Positions 1 to 10,504 of a DNA stretch of 64,000 nt are shown one piece after another. Numbering within the stretch: position 1 is the stretch's first letter; each line of letters opens with the position of its first letter. Position numbers and translations under genes: made by a program. The notes under the pieces were generated by a model. It had not been told where the DNA came from. It did no database searches and saw only the letters and a program-made list of their open reading frames with translations. Location of the stretch: positions 131,976,210 to 132,040,209 of the forward strand of contig NC_053494.1 in the NCBI RefSeq assembly GCF_905171775.1, given 5' to 3'. Origin of the DNA: Rana temporaria (lineage: Eukaryota; Chordata; Amphibia; Anura; Ranidae).

Positions 1-49
1 CTACTATTGGGTACTAAATATCACTTTCAGTGGTTTTCTGTGATATTGT

Positions 50-367
50 ATGTTTGTACACTCAACCTGGTATGTAAGAGGGGCTGATCTTCTTTTGAAG
101 GTCAAGGTGAAGAACAGTGGACCCATCCTATCCAGCGGCTCTTACAGGGGGACTAAACAACTTCTCAACAAATTAATGATCCAACATAAGTGGTTGATTT
201 CAGGAGCATTTTTCTTACACCTTAGGGAAAACAGACATACGATTTTGGACAGAGAGGACAACAGGTTCGCAAGAGGCGTGAAAAAGGCCATTGACATTGA
301 AATGGCACAAACCATCCCTAAACGGGGGGGGGGGGGTACTTCAGAACCATTTGTTAATCACATATAA
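50..367 (+). pseudogene. Penelope-like element remnant, GIY-YIG endonuclease tail
   Basis: A 105-codon open stretch ends in a run resembling the C-terminal part of the GIY-YIG endonuclease of vertebrate Penelope-like retroelements: DRED, then RGVKKAI, then a basic and glycine-rich segment. In related copies this reads RGVKEAIYVK, LNRGGG, then TYNAV. Here TYNAV is found in another frame at about 361-378, just past a poly-G run (about 325-336), so a frameshift broke the reading frame there. No reverse transcriptase domain is seen upstream; the window starts 49 bases before. The call rests on recall of the family motif, and a tail from another GIY-YIG element is possible. Confidence 0.5.
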
Positions 368-1295
368 TGCTGTTGTACTGGTGATTTGACAAAAAAAATT
401 ACATCCTTATCTATGCAACTTGAATGATTGGCACCAATGAATTGTACTGTATTATTAAAATAGGGTATTTTCTCAAACACTCACTCTTCCTATTCTATTC
501 TCGGAAAATCAGCATCTGTCTTGACACATTCCATGGTGACAGGATAATTGTCACCGAGTTACCTGTGTGGCAATAAATGCTGGGGTATGTTCCTGGTATT
601 CATTTGAACTGAAAAAGTGGCTTGGAGAAGTTGCAAAAGATCTTCAACATTACAGAACAAGTCCAACTGAATTTGACTAACTACTACTAGCTACACGATG
701 ACCTTCAAAAATGAGAACCTTTACAGATGCTAGACAACTATTCCATTCAGAGACAGATGGAATAAAGAACTATAGAATGTGTTGATAGCAGTTTCATTTC
801 AAAGTAAAGAAAGAGGTTGTGATAATATTTGGACTTCACCAGAGCTCCTGATCGTGAAACTGTGTGGCCGAGACCTTCTCTGACACCCAAACTTAGCTTA
901 GACAGGCAAAGGATGACTGGGAAACAGGGACTGGCAAGGAGCATGGAGATGGTAAACGTATGAAAGGACAGACTAGAATTTATTTTTATTTTTTTAATTA
1001 ATAAACCCTATCCCAACTGCGAAAAATAAATTAATGTTTCCCTACACAATGGTTTGTGCTGAGGGTATTTTAATCAACATTCACCCTATGTACAGCTGAT
1101 AGCTATCAGACCAGGCTATCACTAACAGCTTTGGTACCCACTAATGTTTAGGAACCAATAAGAGTGATTCTTGATTATGTGATCACTAGTTTAGCTATGA
1201 CATTGTGATCATTTGCAGACTGAGTCTTTATTCACAAAATACAGTAAGCCTTCAGCATGCAGATGGCACCACAGCCAGATGTTCTAGTTATGTCT

Positions 1296-1300
<5 letters not shown>
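368..1300. other. No feature recognised
   Basis: AT-rich sequence with short random open frames only. I see no coding pattern and no terminal repeats. Confidence 0.5.

Positions 1301-1388
<88 letters not shown>
1301..1388. repeat. (TA)n(CA)n microsatellite
   Basis: About 27 TA units are followed directly by about 16 CA units. The compound dinucleotide tract makes spurious open frames on the + strand. Confidence 0.97.
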
Positions 1389-1391
<3 letters not shown>

Positions 1392-2334
1392 CTACTGTAC
1401 ATAAATATTGTATATACAAATGAGTTACTGTGTTGTAAATCGGGTCAACCAATGCATGTTGAAACTTCAAAATTTGTACAAGTTATTGGGGGAAATAGAA
1501 AGATTTTCTCTACTCATGCAATAAGGAATCTCTTTTTAAGAAAACATAGGGAGAATGGCTTTGCTTGCAGAGTTATAATGAAAATTATAAATATGTTACT
1601 TGGTAATGGGAAGAGAACTATCCTCTGGAATTGATATTCATTTGAAAAAAAGTGGCGTGTTGGCAAAGAGAAGTTTTACTTTCACCAGCATAAAATAGGG
1701 CAGCCTGCTAATCAAATTTAAGATATAACAATTTATTGCACCTACAAATGATCAACGTAAAAAAAAACATGTAATCCACAATATGAGAAATCATATTTGA
1801 TGAGTTTAACTAAGCATAAGCTAAAAACACAGAAACTGGGCAGGGATCAGGGGAACATATTCCCCAAGTCATAAAAATACTAATAGGAAAAGTGGAAACA
1901 TCAGGGGAATAGAACATAATAGAACATAATAAGGCAAAGAAACAAATTGATCTATTTCTCATTGTTTTCACCCAAGTTTCACACAACTATCACCCATGAT
2001 AGACACATGTTTCAAGTTGAATTGAAACTGTGTAAATGTAGGGTGAAATGTGTGTAAAATCAGTGTGACATTATTAATTCATTGACCCTAAAGAGTAAAG
2101 GGCAGGATGCATACAATAGTTAGCAGGCAAACCCTAGAGATGGGTGTACATGAAGGATCTTGCACAGTGTGAAAGCAACCTATTTTTTAACCTGGCCTGC
2201 AGTCAGATCCAAGTACTCATTTTTTATAATGGATATCTCATAAACATATTTAACTTTTAGAACAAAATAATTTACAAAGGAAGTAAGAGTGGTTGAATCG
2301 CCAAAGAATTACAGCACTGTATCCCGTATAATCA
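1389..2334. other. No feature recognised
   Basis: AT-rich, with no coding pattern. A short direct repeat (agaacataat, twice near 1911-1930) is the only local structure noted. Confidence 0.5.
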
Positions 2335-2517
2335 AATAGACATGGAAAGAGGCATTTGGGATTTTTCAGGTGCTTTGCATCAGACGACACTCAATTCATT
2401 AAAAAATCCTAATTTATTAGAAAACAATTAAAAACTTTTCAAACAAAAACTTTTAGCACTTAAGTATCTTTTTATATAGTTCATCTTTTCAAGACTGTGT
2501 TATAATGACAACATCCT

Positions 2518-2562
2518 GACATGTTTTCCCCACCGGGCGTCTTCAAGGGGATATATTGTCCG
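2518..2562 (-). ncRNA. Degenerate hammerhead-like motif (left arm)
   Basis: Read on the minus strand this is the partner of the motif at 4157-4195. The first core C is changed (TTGAAGA for CTGAAGA) and the GAAA block has an extra A. The CCCGG/GGGG stem II and the GTC site remain. It is probably inactive. Confidence 0.35.
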
Positions 2563-2706
2563 CTACTGGTCATAGCATTCTATCAAATAAACATACAGTA
2601 TAAGTTCATGCACAGAAATCATTATAATAGTTTTCAAGAGACAATATTATAGTCAATGATGTTTCATTCATGTGCTTATCCCACATTTTTTGATATACAG
2701 TATCAC

Positions 2707-3097
2707 TTAAAGCGGTTGTATTGGTCATTTTTACCTACAGGTAAGCCTATAATAAAGTTTACCTGTAGGTAAAATGTATATCTCCTAAACCTGTACGTTT
2801 AGGAGATGTTCACCTTGCATGCAGCCGCTGACGTCAGTGAAGGTCCAGCAAATTCCGGCGTATTGTGCCGGAAGTTGACATCATCGCGGCTCCGGCCACT
2901 CACAGCGCCAGAGCCGCGAACCAGGAAGAAACCCGGAGGGAACATATCAGCTCCCTCAGCAGTGACTGGGCAGCCCTGTGGGAGCTTTGTTCTAAGGTAA
3001 GTATTTCATAATGAGCTAGTATGCTGTGCATACTAGCTCATTATTCCTTTGCCTTACAGGTCTTTTTTTGGGGGGGGGGGACATGCAACTGTTTTAA
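2707..3097. mobile_element. TTAA-flanked MITE (GCGGTTGTA family)
   Basis: TTAA occurs at 2707-2710 and 3094-3097. The left end reads TTAAAGCGGTTGTA. The interior has paired blocks such as ACCTACAGGTAAGCC, TCTCCTAAACC and an inverted CATACTAGCTCATTA. The same interior blocks recur at 34285-34697 and 53739-54138. It interrupts the left arm of the surrounding foldback. TTAA duplication suggests piggyBac-type mobilisation. Confidence 0.75.
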
Positions 3098-3397
3098 ACA
3101 GATAGCTTGAATTATTCAAAACAGATATTCCTATTATCGTCCAACCAGATGGGACAACATAAACTATTTCCCACTGTTGATCCCACATAATCCTGTGAAG
3201 ATCCTGCGCCCCTGTGTGGTTGTTACTAGTATTACACTTTGTACGTTTTATTCAGTGCTCCTTACTACAAAAACAATTATGGATGGTTTGTTTGCAATGG
3301 GAACTAGGCCTATGTTTTAGTTAATTCAGCCAGGCCCATATATGCCTCCTGTGATCATACACAATCCAGCCTGGTTGGACGATAGTAGGAAAATAAT

Positions 3398-4006
3398 TTA
3401 AAGCGGAGGTTCACCCAAAATCACAACTATAGTCTTACACAACCACTGCAATATGTACATGATGTTATGGCACAAGATTTTTTTTTCCATATGTAAATAC
3501 CTTAATATTGACGTTTCTAAAGCGACTTCCGGGATTCCTCTCCCACAGGAGTAGGCGTTTCTAAGCCTTTCCCCATCGCCACAATGCAATGTGGGACACT
3601 GTGTCATGCTTCCAAAGATACAGTGTGGGTCTCTGTGCGGCGAAATCTTGCGAGATTATACATATCACGTGACGCGTGACGCCGGTCACGTGACTTGGGC
3701 ATCTCTAATTGCATCATTTTAAGAAAGGGCATGCAGTGAAATAATGCCATTGGCAAGAGAATGAGCGGTGAATGCTGGGAGATCAGCATTCACCGCTTCC
3801 AGGAAGTGATTGCTTGTAGGCTTCACAATGCCCACAAGCAAAATGGAAACTTCATCACCCGGATTTTAAAACTCCTTCTTTGCTGAGAAAACGGACAGCG
3901 ATTATATACAGCTACCAGAGAAGTGAGTGTACCTTAATATTGTCATACCACAGTGAATGCTTTAAAAAAAAAAAAAAAAAGCTTGGCCGCGGAACCCCCG
4001 CTTTAA
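3398..4006. mobile_element. TTAA-flanked MITE (GCGGRGGTTC family)
   Basis: TTAA occurs at 3398-3401 and 4003-4006. The terminal inverted repeats begin TTAAAGCGGAGGTTC on the left and TTAAAGCGGGGGTTCC on the right. The interior has a GCGGTGAATGCTG/CAGCATTCACCGC palindrome near 3768-3797 and a poly-A run near 3963-3980. No protein is encoded. It is inserted in the right arm of the 2335-4372 foldback. Confidence 0.8.
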
Positions 4007-4156
4007 GCTATCTGTTCAAGTGATATATAAAAAAAGGTGGGGTAAGCATGTGAATGAAACATTTTTTAATACAATATTGTTTCCAGAAAACAATTTTAAT
4101 GATTGCTGTGCATGAACTTCTACTGTATGTTTATTCGATAGAATAGTGGACAAAAT

Positions 4157-4195
4157 ATCTCCTGAAGAAGCCCGGTGGGTGAAACATGTCGGGAT
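4157..4195 (+). ncRNA. Hammerhead-ribozyme-like motif
   Basis: Order along the strand: stem I 5' strand ATCTC (4157-4161), core CTGAAGA (4162-4168), stem II GCCC-loop-GGGT (4170-4180), core GAAA (4181-4184), a two-pair stem III with a two-base loop, GTC (4188-4190), and stem I 3' strand GGGAT (4191-4195). Stem I pairs over five positions with one G-U. This matches a minimal type I hammerhead with a very short stem III, as known in Penelope-like elements. One unpaired A before stem II departs from the strict consensus, so activity is uncertain. Confidence 0.5.
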
Positions 4196-4372
4196 GTTGT
4201 CATCATAACACCCTCTTGAAAAGCAGGAACTATAATGATACTTAAGTGTAAACTTTTTTTTGGAATCTCAAAAAAAAGTTTTTAATAAATGATACATTTT
4301 TAATGAATTGAGTGCCGTCTTATGCAAAGCACCTGAAAAATCCCAAATACCCCTTTCCAAGTCTATTTAAAA

Positions 4373-5187
4373 TAATATACATCATAGCTGCAATTTACAG
4401 TCCTCTGCATACCTTGTACATCTGGACAAACGTTGAATATGCTTTAGTTTACAAGTTTGAGGAAAATCACTCTGAGGCAATATAATCAGGAAGAATAAAA
4501 ATTAACTTATTAAAATATTGAAATATTAGAATTTTAGCACACAGCCATTTTTTTTACATCACTTATAAATTATTCAAGATAATGTTGATCAGGTAAGGAG
4601 CACACGGTTTGTCCTATAGAGATGCAAATTATGGCTGATTAGGCAATTAAAAGTGTGATTAAATCGGCCAGTGTGGCATATTAATCTTCAGTATGTTATT
4701 TTAGTTCTTCAAATGTCAGCATTGAGCTGTCACAAAATAGAAGCATATTGTCTTTAGCATGTATGCTACCATGTAGAATAGAAAGAATAATAATTACATC
4801 CAGTCAGTTCCCACACATTTTGCTGCCTACAATATATCACATAAACAGACTGTAAGATATTCCCAAAGCGAAGTATACAAAGGCTTAAAATCACACGTGG
4901 GAACATTCATCAAATGTTTCATCTTGCACATCAAAGATGAATGTTTCATCTCTTTCTGATGTATTTGTCATGTGTTTTTTAAACATTTTATTAAATGTAT
5001 TGTTTCAAGAAAACAAATGTAACATTGATTGACTCAAAATGTAACATGAGCTAACAAAAATGTATTTCAGATGTAACACCATATTATTAGGTGAAACCAA
5101 TGGCAACTGGTTTTCTCCATTAGCTTTGAGCATGTAGGGAAACTGACCCAGTTAGAGGAACATCTCAAACATTGCACATGTCATCTC
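4373..5187. other. No gene; contains one copy of a local duplication
   Basis: AT-rich DNA. The only structure found is the duplicated block described at 4745-5110. Confidence 0.5.
4745..5110 (+). repeat. Local direct duplication, copy A
   Basis: This block is repeated in the same orientation at 6335-6655. Shared landmarks in the same order are TATGCTACCA, CAGTCAGTTCCCACACATTTT, AACATTCATCAAATG and AAGAAAACAAATGTAAC. Spacing differs by small indels. Two MITEs (5191-5733 and 5800-6236) now lie between the copies. Confidence 0.75.
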
Positions 5188-5190
5188 TTA

Positions 5191-5733
5191 TGCCGCATAC
5201 ACACGGCCGTTTTTCATGACGCGAAAAATGCAATTTTTTTAATTGGTCATTAAAAACGACCGTGTGTAGGCTCCAGAGCATTTTTCTCGACGTGAAAAAT
5301 GGGCATTAAAAATTTAGAACATGCTCTAATTTTTCTCGTTGTTTTTCACGTCGTGAAAAACAGTCGAGTGTAGGCTTTAACAACGGGAAAAAAAACGTGC
5401 ATGCTCAGAATCAAGTATGAGACGGGAGCGCTCGTTCTGGTAAAACTAGCGCTTGTAATGGAGATAGCACATTCATCACGCTGTAACAGGCTGAAAAGCA
5501 CGAAGACTGAAAAGCGCAAATTGTGTCTCACCAAACTTTTACACAAAACCAGCCCAAAGGGTGGTGCCATCCGAATGGAACTTCCCCTTTATAATGCGGT
5601 CGTACGTGTTGTACGTCACCGTGCTTTGCTCAAGCATTTTTTTTCCACGATCGTGTGTATGCAAGGCAGGCTTGACAAGAATGAAAACTTTGTTTTTTTC
5701 CATGACATTAAAAACAGTCATGTGTACGTGGCA
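5191..5733. mobile_element. Harbinger-type MITE, TTA target duplication
   Basis: It begins TGCCGCATACACACGG and ends with the near reverse complement CATGTGTACGTGGCA. It is flanked by TTA on both sides (5188-5190 and 5734-5736). The interior is largely palindromic, rich in AAAAACGTC-like blocks. The 3-bp TTA duplication fits PIF/Harbinger. No protein is encoded. Confidence 0.8.
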
Positions 5734-5799
5734 TTAAACTGAGAAACCTGTAAACCTCTGGCTGACTCCAGTGAAAACAATGTTGTATGTCAAGTCTTA

Positions 5800-6236
5800 T
5801 GCCGCATACACACCATCACTTTATGTGATGAAAAAAAACGACACTTTCTGTGAAGTAAAAAATGACGTTTTTGAAACTTCAATTTTCAAAGACGAAGTTG
5901 CCTACACACCATCGTTTTCTCACAATGTTCTTGCAAAGTGAGGTTACGTTCCACCACGTTTTACCATTGAAGCTTGCTTCATAAGTAGCTTCTGGGCATG
6001 CGTGGATGAAAAAACGTCTTAGAAAATGACGTTTTTTGCTACACACGGTCAATTTCTGTGAAGTAAAAAGTGCACTTTTGAAAAACGACACATAAAATTG
6101 AAGCATGCTTCAATTTTTTTTGGTCGTTTTTTACAAGACATAAAACGACGTTTTCCCCCACACACAGTCAATTAAAGTGACGTTTTTAAAAACGTCATTT
6201 TTTTTCATCACATAAAGTGATGGTGTGTACGCGGCA
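5800..6236. mobile_element. Harbinger-type MITE, TTA target duplication
   Basis: Ends are TGCCGCATACACACCATCAC and its reverse complement with one change. TTA flanks lie at 5797-5799 and 6237-6239. Its interior blocks (CGTTTTTTGCTACACACGGTC) are shared with 39834-40269, so these two are the same subfamily. Confidence 0.85.
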
Positions 6237-6334
6237 TTATACTATGACACTTCACGTGTGTTAACATTACTACACTATTCTGCTACAGCATCTAAGCTAC
6301 CTTTCTCAAAATATTTGAAGTGTTTGCTACCACA

Positions 6335-6655
6335 TAGCAAGCTCTTTGTATGCTACCACATAGAAAAGAGATGATAATTACACGCAGTCAGTTCCCACAC
6401 ATTTTTCTACTTACAATACATAACATAAAAAGATTCTGTAAGATATGAAGTATACAAAGCACAAGTGGTAACATTCATCAAATGCTTTACCTTGCATATC
6501 AAATATTAATGTTTTAATTCGTATTTGATAGATTTGTCATGTTTTAAAAAATAAATAAAATAATGTATTGTATCAAGAAAACAAATGTAACAAAACTTAA
6601 ATCTGAGCTCAAAAAGAGCATTTCAGATGCAAAATTAGGTCCAGCCAATGATAAC
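6335..6655 (+). repeat. Local direct duplication, copy B
   Basis: Second copy of the block at 4745-5110, more diverged and with deletions. Confidence 0.7.
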
Positions 6656-7312
6656 GTGGAAGAGGGGGCTTTCTTGAACATATCATGGCTAAGCTTCTAC
6701 CAATGCATTTCATCATATGAGACATCATCCAAGGGCTGGGAAAACTCATCTGGTAGAGCTTAGCGTTGACGTCATCACGCATGTCTGTTGTACATGCTAC
6801 TTCTCGTTTTAAAACATTTTGAGCACAATATTTCTTTCTTTAATAAATCAAGTATTTTGGAATAATACACTATGAAGTATCTCTGTTCTTCCTGGAATGG
6901 TGCATAATGTGGTGGAGAGACCTGGGATGGTGGAGACTGGTTCCTATAGTTTTATTCTTATCTACTATGGCACTGTTACACCTTCTGGCTTCAGGAGTCT
7001 AATTCTCTGGTAAGGAGCAAATACGTGAGTTGGTAACAGTGCACTGGAGAGATCGCATTGGAATGGAGCACTACGTTTTTTAACCATTTATTGGATATTA
7101 TTTGATTATTTTTGACCACACATTAGCACTGTAGTTTTATTTATTACCCTTTGAGCATGTCTTCATCACTTTTGTGTGATATGGGTGGATTCAGTGTTTA
7201 TGTGTTACCCTATACAGTTTTTGAATAATTTTTTTCACATACAATGAATTTGTGAGTGTGTTTTGGAATTAACGTTAAAGGAACAGCACAACATTTTTAC
7301 TTTCAAATGTAC
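6656..7312. other. No feature recognised
   Basis: AT-rich unique-looking sequence with no coding pattern. Confidence 0.5.
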
Positions 7313-7470
7313 CGTATTTATTGGCGTATAACACGCACCCTAACTTTAAAAGGGACATTTCAGGAAAAAAACTTTCCACAGGCCCCTGGGTATAACACGC
7401 AGGCGCAGTTTACCCTCTATTTTCAGGGTGAAAAATTTAATAAATACAATATTTATATTCTGTGTTGGGA
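7313..7470. repeat. Partial copy of the CCGTATTTAT element end
   Basis: It starts ACCGTATTTATTGGCGTATA, the terminal motif of the element at 7541-8683, and continues through ACACGCA and a CTCTATTTTCAGGG block. No matching right end follows before the TA tract. Confidence 0.6.
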
Positions 7471-7494
7471 TATGTATTATTGATGCTCAGTTTT

Positions 7495-7497
<3 letters not shown>

Positions 7498-7540
<43 letters not shown>
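7498..7540. repeat. (TA)n microsatellite
   Basis: About 21 TA units directly abut the element at 7541. Another TA tract follows that element at 8684-8700. Confidence 0.95.
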
Positions 7541-7542
<2 letters not shown>

Positions 7543-8683
7543 GTATTTATCTGCGTATAACGCGCACTTTTTTCCTCTGAAAACAGAGGCTAAACAGTGC
7601 CTGCGCGTTATACGCCGATATCATGTTTTACCAGCAGGGGTCGGGGATCGGGGACCTGGCCCTGGAACAGCGCTCTCTGCATAGTCTAAAAAAAAATTCA
7701 CTTGCCAGCCCCTTGTACACCGCTCTTCCTCTGTCAGCGTCATTGTAAAACGAAGCTTGTAAATGTCTCTATAGCTCCGTTTTTTTCAGGCTGCTCTCCT
7801 CCTCCTCTGAGTGTAGCTTTGATTGGAGGAGGAGAGCAGTCACATGCCCATCAGAGGAGAGAAGTCATGTGACCAGGTCAGTGAAAAAAATGGAGCTATT
7901 GTGGTAAATGGAAGCTGCGTTTTGCAATAGGAGACACAGGAGGGGGCTGACAGTGATTTTTTGTATTACTTAACTGTAGAGAATGCTGGCAGCACTGTTC
8001 CAAGAGACTGGGGGTTTCCTGGGATTGCAGGGGGGGCTGTGTACTGGATGGGGGATGTATAATGGATGGGGGCTGTATACTGGGGAGGGGGGAATGTATG
8101 GGGGGGACTGTGTACTGGATGGGGGATGTATAATGGATGAGGGCTCTATACTGGGGAGGGAGGCTGTATGTTTGGGGGGCTGTGTACTGGATGGGGGGGG
8201 ATGTATAATGGATGGGGGCTGTATACTGGGGAGGGGGGCTGTATAATGTATGGGGGATGTATAATGTATGGGGGGGCTGTGTACTGGATGGGGGGGATGT
8301 ATAATGGAGGGGGGCTGTATACTGGATGGGGGGTGTATAATGTATGGGGGGCTGTGTACTGGATGGGGGATGTATAATGGAGGGGGATGTATAATGTATG
8401 GGGGGGCTGTGTACTGGATGGGGGGATGTATAATGGAGGGGGGCTGTATACTGGATGGGGGGATGTATAATGTATGGGGGGGGCTGTGTACTGGATGGGG
8501 GATGTATAATGGAGGGGGGCTAAATACTGGATGGGGGATGTATAATGGATGGGGGGGATGTGTACTGGATGGGTGAGGCTTGTACTGTAAAGGGTGCTGA
8601 GAAAACATTTTTTCCTTAAACTCCCCTCTTAAAATTGGGGTGTGTGTTATACGCCGGCGCGTGTTATACGCCGATAAATACGG
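7541..8683. mobile_element. TA-flanked terminal-inverted-repeat element with minisatellite core
   Basis: The left end CCGTATTTATCTGCGTATAA matches the reverse complement of the right end, which contains TTATACGCCGATAAATACGG. Both ends are flanked by TA within a TA microsatellite, as expected for TA duplication (Tc1/mariner-like). About half of the interior is a G-rich minisatellite. No transposase is visible. Confidence 0.7.
8020..8576 (+). repeat. G-rich minisatellite
   Basis: Repeated units of about 16-20 bases alternate GGGGGATGTATAATG, GGGGGCTGTATACTG and GGGGGCTGTGTACTGGATG. Runs of 4-8 G separate each unit. The tract is open in several frames on both strands, which produces long false proline/histidine-rich frames on the minus strand. 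Confidence 0.93.
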
Positions 8684-9791
8684 TATATATATATATATAT
8701 TGGCACTTCGCACATAATTCTTATTCTGATTCTTATTGTAGAAATAAGCATTACCCTCGAGTATTGGTTTATTATGCTGTGCCAGTGACAGTGTCTGTGC
8801 AGCGTGCTGTGTGCTTGTAGCTGCTGAAATGTTTTGCTGTGTTCAGCTCAGAATCTTGATCTGTTAAAGTTCATATACATGTGCACTGTATGGTAACATC
8901 ATCATGCAAAGAGTTTTTTTTTATTTTTATTTTTTTTATTTTAACGTTATACTTCTGTCATAAAAGCAATATTCTTGGCTTTAATTAAATAAAGACGTTA
9001 TATAACAACTAAATCGGTGTCTGTAGTGCATGTTCAAACCTTATACCATGAATAAAAACATATTCGATTTCTCACTCCAGGAATATATAATGAGTTTAAA
9101 AATTGTAGAGAAATGCTTAAATAATGCATTACAATTTATCTAAACCCATTTGATTTTAGATGGCTAAAATGAGTTTTAGCCTACTACAATTATTTTAGTC
9201 TACTAAAATGTACGGGAGTTTCTGGTCTACTAAAACAAAACTGGGGTTTGGTTGTTAAATTAGGGTAATAGATTGTTATAATTTACTTAAGGTTACCCAG
9301 GAAAAATATTAAAATATGAAAGTTATGTTCAATCTAAAAATTATAAAAATTGTAAAAAAAACAAACAAGTGGTTAAAGTTTTTGTAATTTGATGTTTCTG
9401 ATGAGAGTGGAGACTTTGGTTGGAAGGAGGAGTTTCTCAGGAAAATGGCTAATTCACAGTTTATTAGGCTGGAGATTCTGAGTTTGTCCTCTAAACAATT
9501 TTTTGTCGCTACTGTAGTCAAGAAACGTCATATTATAATGTAATGTACATGATTTTTAGCTGATGTACAAACCAAATATGTTTACATTTTTTTTAAAAAG
9601 GTTAAAAATGAGAAAAACTATAAATTCAATTGTTAACGAATATTACAATGTATGGTAAACAAAGCTTGGAAGATTTGGGTTTAGCAGTAACAGATGTTTT
9701 TCTTTGGAGATCATGAAAGGAATGTGTTTCCAGCAGAGAGATCAGGTTACATAGCCCAGAGAGTACGCTATGATAGTTTTCCCTTCTGTGA
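8684..9791. other. No feature recognised
   Basis: After a short TA tract the sequence is AT-rich with no coding pattern. It is the left flank of the gypsy insertion, and 9792-9796 (ACCAG) is the left target duplication. Confidence 0.5.
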
Positions 9792-9796
9792 ACCAG

Positions 9797-10489
9797 TGTC
9801 AGGGCGCAGACCTTCCACGGTCTCTTTCCCCAGTTGGTCCTGGGTGGAATCGAACCCAGGATCTCTCCATTGAAGGTCCAGCTCTTTTGTCTCTGAGCCA
9901 CTGCTCAGTGCTATTCTGTGTGCTGTCCGTTGGAACCTGGTCCTGAACCTGTACTCCTGTGGACCAATCAGTGGCCAGTGCGGCCTATTTAAGCCAGCCC
10001 CTTCCCCTTTGCTGGTTGCTGGTTTGTCATCAGTTCCTGTATGTGCTTTATCCCTTGAACTAACCTCTTGACCTGGATTACCTGATTGCTTGACTACATA
10101 CCTGACCTCGGCTCGTTTATCGGATTGCTGCCTTCTCTTACCCCTGACCCCGGCTCTGGACTTTGGACTCGCTTCTCTCTGTGAACCCTGATCCCGGCTT
10201 GAATCTCAGACTTGCTGCTGTCTCCATTCCCTGAACCTGGCTTGCTTCTTGGACTTCCTTATTCCTGCTCCTGATTGACTTCGCATTGGCTTCCGGCTTC
10301 TAACGTATCCTGTGGATTCCGGATCCCACACTTGTGATCTTCACCTCGGCTACTACCCAGCTACCCTCCGGTGCCGGTGCCTTCTGGTGCTTCCCTCTCT
10401 CTGTTTCCACCCTCAGAGGAAGGTTAGCGCCAGTCCGCAAAGGTGAGCCGTCCGCAGCATCTCGGTCTCGGTAAGTACGTGTCCTGATA
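9797..10489 (+). repeat. 5' LTR of gypsy element
   Basis: It begins TGTCAGGG and ends CTGATA, so the ends are imperfect inverted repeats rather than TG...CA. A TATTTAAG box lies at 9986-9993. The boundary is fixed by alignment to 14844-15536 and by the ACCAG duplication. Confidence 0.95.
9986..9993 (+). promoter_or_regulatory. TATA-like box of the gypsy 5' LTR
   Basis: TATTTAAG sits about 32 bases before GCTGGTTTGT at 10018-10027. That spacing puts the transcript start at the sequence complementary to the putative primer-binding site. Confidence 0.6.
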
Positions 10490-10491
10490 GT

Positions 10492-10501
10492 ACAAACCAG
10501 C
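10492..10501 (+). promoter_or_regulatory. Putative self-priming primer-binding site
   Basis: ACAAACCAGC begins two bases after the 5' LTR. It is the exact reverse complement of 10018-10027 at the predicted transcript start. I do not recognise a tRNA 3' end here. Self-priming from the mRNA 5' end is established for the Tf1/sushi group of chromoviruses. Confidence 0.55.
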
Positions 10502-10504
10502 CAG

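Larger units (their letters stand above)
2335..4372. mobile_element. Inverted-twin (foldback) insertion carrying a hammerhead-like motif
   Basis: The left arm (2335-2706 plus 3098-about 3150) is an imperfect reverse complement of the right arm (about 3367-3397 plus 4007-4372), with a loop of about 215 bases. Shared segments include the outer tract with GGTGCTTTGCAT, a central tract with CCCGGTGGG, and the inner tract around CGTCCAACCAG. Both arms were later interrupted by TTAA-flanked MITEs (2707-3097 and 3398-4006); removing them restores arm pairing. No protein is encoded. Head-to-head partial copies are typical of Penelope-like insertions. I see no clear target-site duplication. Confidence 0.7.

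Noticed and set aside
7970..8713. 247-codon minus-strand frame rich in Pro, His, Ile and Tyr
   Set aside because: It is the translation of the G-rich minisatellite. Several frames on both strands are open for the same reason.
9797..10489. tRNA-like sequence in the gypsy LTR (GGTCCTGGGTGGAATCGAACCC)
   Set aside because: On the minus strand the GGTTCGATTCCACCC stretch recalls a tRNA T-loop, but no full cloverleaf is seen and it recurs identically in both LTRs.
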